Of a stretch of 64,000 nucleotides of DNA, positions 58,597-64,000 are shown piece by piece. The stretch lies in contig CAVWLA010000003.1 in the NCBI GenBank assembly GCA_963755825.1, forward strand, positions 496,001-560,000, given 5' to 3'. This DNA is from DATBQN01 sp963755825. GTDB lineage: Bacteria; Acidobacteriota; Thermoanaerobaculia; Multivoradales; UBA5704. A program made the translations under genes and the position numbers. The notes under the pieces are model-generated. The model worked only from the letters and a program-made list of their open reading frames with translations, had not been told where the DNA came from and did no database searches. The first letter of the stretch is position 1; each line of letters starts with the position of its first letter.

Positions 58597-61032
58597 TCAG
58601 TCGTATTGGATGGCGACCAGCGGGTCGACGCGCGAGGCGCGGAGGGCCGGGACGTAGCTCGCGGCGAGTGCCACGGCGCAGAGGACGAGCGCCACCGAGG
58701 CGAAGGTCGCCGGATCGTAGGGGGCGACGTCGAGGAGGAAGGTGCGCAGCGGCCTCGCCGCCGCGGCGGCGAGGAGGAGGCCGGCGGAGAGGCCGAAGGC
58801 GAGGCGGATCGCCCCCTGGCGAAGGATCATGCCGAGCACCCTCGCCTGCCCGGCGCCGAGCGCCATGCGGACGCCGATCTCCTGCGTGCGCTGGGCGACG
58901 GAGAAGGAGATGACGCCGTAGATGCCGACCGAGGCGAGCACCAGCGCGGCGGCGCCCAGGATGCCGAAGACGGCGCCGAAGAGGTTCAGATAGAGGCCGT
59001 TCTGGTCGATCACCTGGCGCATGGTGCGCACGAAGTAGACCGGCAGGTCGCGGTCGAGGGCGCCGACCTCGCGGCGCACCGCCGGCAGCATGGCGTAGGG
59101 CGCGCCGTGGGTGCGCACGACGATGCTGCAGAAGCTCGGCGGGTCCTGCGCCAGCGGCAGGTAGACGCCGGCCGGGGTGTCCTGGTCGTTGGTCTGCAGC
59201 CCCTCCATCTTGAGGTCCGGCACGACGCCGACGACCGTCCGCCAGGGCTCCTTGGCGTCGCTCCCCAGCCGGATGCGCTGGCCGAGCGCGCTCCCGTGCG
59301 GCCACTCGCGGGCGGCGAAGCTGCGGTTGACGAGGACGACGGCGGCCGCCCCGGCGCGGTCGGCGGCGGCGAGGTCGCGCCCGGCGACGATCGCCGCGCC
59401 GAGGGTCGCGAAGTAGCCCGGCGAGACCGCCGCGCGGTGGGCCGACGGCCGGCTCTCGCGCCGCGGCTCGGGCCGCCCGGCGATGGCGTAGTGGTCGGTG
59501 TCGGAGAAGTTGGTGGGCAGGCTCTCGGTGGCCGCCGCGGCGGCGACGCCGGGCTGCGCCTCGAGACGCCGCACCAGCTCGGTGAAGAAGGCGGCGCGCG
59601 CCGCGGGCTGCGGGTACTGCGACTCGAAGAGCGCGATGCGCAGGGTGAGCAGATCGCGGCTGTCGAAGCCGAGCTTGAGGTCCTGCAGCTTGACGACGCT
59701 CTTCACCATCAGGCCGGCGCCGACCAGGAGCATGGCGCAGACGGCGAGCTCGCCGACCACCAGCAGGCGGCTGAACCAGCCGATCTGCAGGCTGGTCGAG
59801 CCGCGCCCGGTGTCCTTCAAGATGCCGTTGACGTCCGCCCGCGAGGCGTGGAGCGCCGGCAGCAGGCCGCAGGCGAGGCCGGCGAAGAGGGTGAGCACCA
59901 GGGTGAAGGCGAGCGACGCGCCGTCGACGGCGATGTGGATCCAGAACGGCGGCGGGTTGTCGACGTTGAGCGCCAGCGCGGCATTGAAGAGCGCGACGCC
60001 GAGCCGGGCGAGGCCGACGCCGACGACGGCGCCGGCGGCGGCCAGGAGCGTGCTCTCGAGGAGGAGCTGCAGCATCACCCGCCGCCGGCCGGCGCCGAGC
60101 GCCGAGCGGATGGCGAGCTCGCGGGTGCGGGTCGAGGCGCGGGCGACCATCAGGCTCGCCACGTTGGCGCAGGCGATGAGCAGCACCACGATGCCGAAAG
60201 CGAGCATGATCCAGAGGAGGCCGGCGGTCTCGTCGCCGATCGCATACGCTTCGTACCTCTCGACGCGCACGCGGAGGTCGCGGTTGGTCTCCGGGTACTG
60301 GCGGGCGAGGGCGCGTCCGATGGCGCTCATCTCTGCCTGCGCCCGCGCCGGCGAGACGCCGTCCTTTAAGCGGCCGTAGACGCCGTAGGTGCGTAGCGAC
60401 TTGCCGCGCGGAGCGTGCAGCGGATCGAGCTTCATCGCCAACCACACCTTCTCGCGGAAGGGGAAGCCGAAGCCAGCCGGCATGACGCCGATGATCGTCG
60501 CCGGCTGGCCGTTGGCGCGGATGACGTGGCCGAGGATGCGCGAGTCGCCGCCGTAGCGGCTGCGCCAGAGCGAATAGGAGAGGACGGCGACGCCCGGCGT
60601 GCCGGGGGCGTCCTCGCCGGCCCGGAAGGTGCGGCCGATGAGCGGCCGGGCGCGCAGCACGTCGAAGCTGTCGGCGGTCATCATGGCGCCGTCGACGCGC
60701 TCCGGCCGCTCGGCGCCGGAGAGCGCGACGGTGCCGTTGTCGAAGGCGGCGAGCGACTCGAACGACGTCTGCCGCGAGCGCCAGTCGACGAAGTCGCGCG
60801 GGTCGACGGCGATGCGGTCGCGGAAGTGCTGCACGTCCTGCGACGAGAGGCTGAGGATGCGCTCCGAGCGCTCGAAGGGGAGGCCGCGCATGAGCGCGCC
60901 CCAGGCGATCGAGAACGCCGTCGCGGCGAGGCCGACGCCGAGCCCCAGCGCGATCACCGCGACGATCGTTTGGCCGCGGCTCTTGGCGAGCATCCGGCAG
61001 GCATAGCGCACGTCACGCAGCAGATCCCGCAT
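58597..61032 (-). CDS. ADOP-family ABC transporter permease, third copy
   Basis: An 811-residue duplicated MacB/FtsX-type permease. First FtsX block STRTRELAIRSALGAGRRRVM (about 287), second QRTQEIGVRLALGAGQARVL-like block reading QRTQEIGVRMALGAGQARVL. The N-terminal helix VIALGLGVGLAATAFSIAWG and the first periplasmic part (LSYSLWRSRYGGDSRILG) follow the family plan. It has no adjacent ATPase either. It is as distant from the two copies near 6-14 kb as those are from each other, and it stands alone. A 16-bp inverted repeat GGGAGCGACCGCTCCC lies 28 bases upstream of its start. Confidence 0.9.
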   Translation of the reverse strand: MRDLLRDVRYACRMLAKSRGQTIVAVIALGLGVGLAATAFSIAWGALMRGLPFERSERILSLSSQDVQHFRDRIAVDPRDFVDWRSRQTSFESLAAFDNGTVALSGAERPERVDGAMMTADSFDVLRARPLIGRTFRAGEDAPGTPGVAVLSYSLWRSRYGGDSRILGHVIRANGQPATIIGVMPAGFGFPFREKVWLAMKLDPLHAPRGKSLRTYGVYGRLKDGVSPARAQAEMSAIGRALARQYPETNRDLRVRVERYEAYAIGDETAGLLWIMLAFGIVVLLIACANVASLMVARASTRTRELAIRSALGAGRRRVMLQLLLESTLLAAAGAVVGVGLARLGVALFNAALALNVDNPPPFWIHIAVDGASLAFTLVLTLFAGLACGLLPALHASRADVNGILKDTGRGSTSLQIGWFSRLLVVGELAVCAMLLVGAGLMVKSVVKLQDLKLGFDSRDLLTLRIALFESQYPQPAARAAFFTELVRRLEAQPGVAAAAATESLPTNFSDTDHYAIAGRPEPRRESRPSAHRAAVSPGYFATLGAAIVAGRDLAAADRAGAAAVVLVNRSFAAREWPHGSALGQRIRLGSDAKEPWRTVVGVVPDLKMEGLQTNDQDTPAGVYLPLAQDPPSFCSIVVRTHGAPYAMLPAVRREVGALDRDLPVYFVRTMRQVIDQNGLYLNLFGAVFGILGAAALVLASVGIYGVISFSVAQRTQEIGVRMALGAGQARVLGMILRQGAIRLAFGLSAGLLLAAAAARPLRTFLLDVAPYDPATFASVALVLCAVALAASYVPALRASRVDPLVAIQYD

Positions 61033-61059
61033 CGTCCAACCCTCCGCCTTCGTCAGATC

Positions 61060-61075
61060 GGGAGCGACCGCTCCC
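61060..61075. promoter_or_regulatory. Inverted repeat upstream of the third ADOP gene
   Basis: GGGAGCGACCGCTCCC, two 7-bp arms around AC, 28-43 bases before ATG 61032. Possible operator; not related in sequence to the 20-bp palindrome at 8664. Confidence 0.35.
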
Positions 61076-61204
61076 GGCCGACCCTACGGCGGTGCGATCG
61101 GAAAGGTTACAGAAGCGCGTGAGATGAACGGGCGCTGCCGACGATGCGATGCGATGCGAACGCCGCGAGCCGCGCGGGAGCCGCGCGAGAAAAAACGGCG
61201 GCGG

Positions 61205-62137
61205 CTAGCTCGAGGAGCCGGGGGCGGAGGGCGAGCCGCCTTCGCTGCGCTCCTCGCTGCCGATGGCGCGCCAGGTGGCGAGGTCGTCGTCGAAGATGGG
61301 GAGGCTCGGCATGCGGCCGCGGGCGGCGTTGACGTGCCAGCCCCAGAGCAGGGCCCACTTGAGATAGCTGCCGTAGGACTGCAGCATGCAGAAGACCAGG
61401 CCGTGCATGCCGTCGAGGATGCCGAGCTGGAAGATGTAGGTGCGGAAGAAGCGCCAGATGGAGCGGCCGAAGACCTCGACGAAGCCCGAGCGGCGGCCGT
61501 CGCGCCAGTGCTGCGAGGCGCCCCAGAAGCTGTACTTCTCGATCCGCCGCGCGTACTCGTCGAGCGACTCCGCCATGTAGTGCTCCATGGGGTTGCGGAG
61601 CACCGGGGTCGGACCGCTGGTGATCATGTCGGCGTGGACGCGGCGGTTGGGATAGCGCGCCGAGTGCTTCTTGATCAGCCGCACCACCTGGTCGTGCTGC
61701 CAGCCGGAGAAGCGGATGACGCGGCCGAGGAAGTAGACGCGGCGCTTGATCGTGTAGCCCTCGGCGCGCGGGCCGGCGGCGAGGAGCGCCTCGATCTCGC
61801 GCTGCAGAGCCGGCGTGCAGCGCTCGTCGGCGTCGAAGATGAGGATCCAGTCGTGGGTGACCTGGTCCATCGCCCAGTTCTTCTGCGACGCCGAGCCGTA
61901 GTAGGTGCGCTGGAAGAAGCGCACGTCGGCGAAGCCGCGGACGATCTCGGCGGTGCGGTCGGTCGAGAAGGAGTCGACGACGAAGATCTCGTCGCACCAG
62001 AGGAGCGACTCGATGCAGCCGGCGATGTTGGCCTCTTCGTTGAAGGTGGTGACGATGGCCGAGATCGCCGGCCGAGGCGCTCGGGCGACCGATGGCGCCG
62101 GCACCGGCGGGCTGGGCAGGGTGGTCGTCGAAGGCAT
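61205..62137 (-). CDS. Family 2 glycosyltransferase
   Basis: A 310-residue protein with a GT-A fold. ISAIVTTFNEEANIAGCIES opens the domain, IFVVDSFSTDRTAEIV carries the nucleotide contact, and ILIFDADERCTP holds the metal-binding DAD triad. The C-terminal half has AEGYTIKRRVYFLGRVIRFSG, typical of lipid-A or lipopolysaccharide-core glycosyltransferases of the WaaE type, plus an amphipathic helix. It likely acts at the inner membrane in glycolipid synthesis. ATG 62137 has GAGGAGCGCG upstream. Confidence 0.9.
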   Translation of the reverse strand: MPSTTTLPSPPVPAPSVARAPRPAISAIVTTFNEEANIAGCIESLLWCDEIFVVDSFSTDRTAEIVRGFADVRFFQRTYYGSASQKNWAMDQVTHDWILIFDADERCTPALQREIEALLAAGPRAEGYTIKRRVYFLGRVIRFSGWQHDQVVRLIKKHSARYPNRRVHADMITSGPTPVLRNPMEHYMAESLDEYARRIEKYSFWGASQHWRDGRRSGFVEVFGRSIWRFFRTYIFQLGILDGMHGLVFCMLQSYGSYLKWALLWGWHVNAARGRMPSLPIFDDDLATWRAIGSEERSEGGSPSAPGSSS

Positions 62138-62389
62138 CGCGCTCCTCGCAAGACTATCATCCCCGCCGCCGCCGGCCGGCTCTGCCAGACGGCGATTTCT
62201 CATATGATCCGCCTTCATCCGGCGAGCGATCGAAGCGCGCGGCGCGGCGGCGCCGGGGAGGTCGGCGGCATGGCAAAAGAGCGTTCCCGCGAGGACTGCG
62301 CGAAGGCGAGGCGCCGCCGCCCGGCGGTCGTCCCCGCTTCGCGCCGGCGTGGCGACTGAGCGCGGCGACTCCGACGAGATCCGATCGAG

Positions 62390-63082
62390 ATGCTCCGCGA
62401 CCTCGCCAATTTCCTCCTCCTCCTGGCCGTCAAGATCGTCACCCGCCTCTTCTACCGCGTCGAGGCGCGCTGGATCGGCGAGCCGCCGCGCGACCGCTGG
62501 CGGCACATCCGCCTGGCGGCGCTGCTCAACCACACCAGCCTCTACGAGCCGCTCTTCGCCAGCGCCTGCCCCACTTACTTCCTCTGGCGGCTCGCCCGCC
62601 ACGGGGTGATCCCCATCGCCCGCAAGACGGGCGACCGCGCCGTCGTCGGCCGCTTCTTCGGGCTGATCGCCAAGCACGTCATCTCGATCAGCCGCGAGCG
62701 CGACGAGACCTGGAAGGCGGTGCTCGAGACGATCGATCCCGACGCCATGGTGATCATCGCTCCCGAAGGGCGGATGAAGCGCGCCAACGGGCTCGACTCC
62801 GAGGGCAAGCCGATGACCGTCCGCGGCGGCATCGCCGACATCGTCGAGTCGATCGGCGAGGGGCGGATGATCCTCGCCTACAGCGGCGGCCTCCATCACG
62901 TGCAGATCCCCGGCGAGCGCTTCCCCCGCCTCTGGCGAACGATCCGCCTGCGCCTGGAGCTGGTCGACATCGAGGCCTACCGGCGCGAGCTCCTCGCCGC
63001 CGCCGGCCGCGAGGGCTTCCGCCGCGCCATGGTCAACGACCTGGCGCGCCGCCGCGACCTCAACTGTCCGCCGCCGCAGTGA
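62390..63082 (+). CDS. PlsC-like lysophospholipid acyltransferase
   Basis: A 230-residue membrane-associated protein. NHTSLYEPLF is the acceptor motif but with HX4E in place of the usual HX4D; PEGRMKR matches the phosphate-binding EGTR-type motif. An N-terminal hydrophobic stretch (LANFLLLLAVKIVTRLFY) anchors it. Likely transfers an acyl chain to a lysolipid or other hydroxyl. No conserved ribosome site; ATG 62390. A DUF1702 gene follows after 33 bases in the same direction. Confidence 0.82.
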   Translation: MLRDLANFLLLLAVKIVTRLFYRVEARWIGEPPRDRWRHIRLAALLNHTSLYEPLFASACPTYFLWRLARHGVIPIARKTGDRAVVGRFFGLIAKHVISISRERDETWKAVLETIDPDAMVIIAPEGRMKRANGLDSEGKPMTVRGGIADIVESIGEGRMILAYSGGLHHVQIPGERFPRLWRTIRLRLELVDIEAYRRELLAAAGREGFRRAMVNDLARRRDLNCPPPQ

Positions 63083-63115
63083 GGCCGGGCGCGGCGGCCG
63101 GAGAATCGGGGAAGC

Positions 63116-64000
63116 ATGGGAAAGCTGGCCCGGTCTCTCCTCGGCATCCCGCGGCGTGAGCGGCGGGTCGCGGAGCGCGCCCTCGGCCCCGACCCGAACC
63201 CTCTCCGCGAGCGCTTCCTGCGCATCGGCGAGGTGTTCGCGGACGGCCACCACGCGGCGCTCCTCGACCCGCGGCCGGAGCCCCTCGCCGCACGGCTCGA
63301 CGAGACCGAGCGCGACCTCCGCGGCTTCGCCTACGAGGGCGCCGGCATGGGTCTCTGCGCGCTCGACCGGCTCGCTCTCTCCGGCCGCGACCGCTTCGCC
63401 GGCTTCGCCGCCGGCGCCGGCAGCGCCCACGTCTACACCCTCTACGCCGGCGCCGGCTGGGCGCTCGCCCACCTGCCCATCCGCCCCGCCGCGCTCCTCG
63501 CCCGTCTCGACCCGCTCCTCGGCTGGATCGCCTTGAACGGCCTCGGCTTCCACCACGCCCTCTTCCACCGCACGGCGACGCTCGAGCGCGGCGAGGTGCC
63601 GCGGCGAATCGCCGGCTACGGCCGCCGCGCTTTCGACTGCGGCGTCGGCCGTTGCCTATGGTTTCTCCAAGGCGCCGATCCCGCGCGCATCGCGAGCGCC
63701 ATCGCCCAGCTGCCGGAGGAGCGCCGCGGCGAGCTGTGGAGCGGCGTCGGCGAGGCGGCGGCCTACGCCGGCGGCGGCGCGCCGGAGACGCTCGCCGCGC
63801 TCCGCCGCGCCGCCGGCTCGCGGCTGCCGCAGCTCGCCCAGGGCGCCGCCTTCTCGGCCGAGGCGCGCGAGCGGGGAGGCAACCCCACGGCGGAGACGGC
63901 GCTCGCCTGCCGCGCCCTCTGCGGGACCGAGGCCGCTACCGCCGCCGCGGTGGTTCGCGCCAGCGCCGCCGGCCTGCCGCACGGCGGCGAGCCGCCGGCC
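63116..64000 (+). CDS. DUF1702 family protein, cut by the window edge
   Basis: The first 295 residues are present and the frame is still open at position 64000. RRVAERALGPDPN, LDETERDLRGFAYEGAGMGL and AFDCGVGRCLWFLQG match DUF1702, a family best known from enediyne and other polyketide loci but also found with lipid enzymes. ATG 63116 follows GGGGAAGC. The link to the acyltransferase and glycosyltransferase upstream suggests a lipid or secondary-metabolite unit continuing beyond the window. Confidence 0.8.
   Translation, partial: MGKLARSLLGIPRRERRVAERALGPDPNPLRERFLRIGEVFADGHHAALLDPRPEPLAARLDETERDLRGFAYEGAGMGLCALDRLALSGRDRFAGFAAGAGSAHVYTLYAGAGWALAHLPIRPAALLARLDPLLGWIALNGLGFHHALFHRTATLERGEVPRRIAGYGRRAFDCGVGRCLWFLQGADPARIASAIAQLPEERRGELWSGVGEAAAYAGGGAPETLAALRRAAGSRLPQLAQGAAFSAEARERGGNPTAETALACRALCGTEAATAAAVVRASAAGLPHGGEPPA

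Overview
The window is about 70 percent GC or more and densely packed with genes on both strands. Three copies of the duplicated orphan MacB/FtsX-type permease called ADOP (named for Acidobacteria), S9, M16, M20 and M50 peptidases, FHA, pseudokinase and TPR proteins, and many ATGA/GTGA-coupled operons point to a Gram-negative Acidobacteriota-like bacterium, perhaps the Thermoanaerobaculia side of the phylum. This is inferred from gene content only; there is no rRNA here.

Layout. 1-5 kb: SpoIIE-type phosphatase, then S9 peptidase coupled to a PBP4-type D-Ala-D-Ala carboxypeptidase. 5-15 kb: a secreted cysteine-free thioredoxin-like protein, then the most unusual locus: ADOP permease, a 26-residue peptide gene with a perfect Shine-Dalgarno, a membrane metalloprotease with an N-terminal PqqD-like domain, a TPR protein with a degenerate ATPase-like domain, and a second ADOP permease. 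A perfect 20-bp palindrome lies just before the peptide and an 11-bp hairpin just after it. 15-24 kb: DoxX-like membrane protein, gene remnants (VOC and WYL), and a minus-strand operon hflK-hflC-BMP lipoprotein-ATPase-permease-permease. 24-31 kb: M16 peptidase, glycine-zipper protein, XPD/DinG-type helicase with nuclease domain, methyltransferase, strong terminator. 31-34 kb: ECF sigma/anti-sigma/periplasmic sensor operon with two small genes, and a ferredoxin. 34-37 kb: LuxE-like and LuxC-like fatty-acyl activation and reduction genes around a VOC gene and a dispersed repeat cluster. 37-51 kb: thioredoxin and MauE/DoxX pair, FHA protein, UvrA, class A PBP, GlsB-type protein, pseudokinase, ABC-F ATPase. 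51-64 kb: a 214-bp inverted-repeat element, AmpG-like transporter, membrane protein, aldehyde dehydrogenase, L,D-transpeptidase, M20 peptidase, a third ADOP permease, glycosyltransferase, acyltransferase and a DUF1702 gene cut by the window edge.

How it fits together. Much of the window serves the envelope: peptidoglycan synthesis, trimming and recycling (class A PBP, DacB, L,D-transpeptidase, AmpG), membrane proteases and their regulators (HflKC, M16, M50) and lipid chemistry (LuxC/LuxE-like, acyltransferase). The 6.2-14.5 kb locus reads as a candidate peptide maturation and export system with no recognisable modifying enzyme. A second genome-style feature is a set of genes whose -10 hexamer ends only 6-9 bases before the start codon, suggesting leaderless transcripts.
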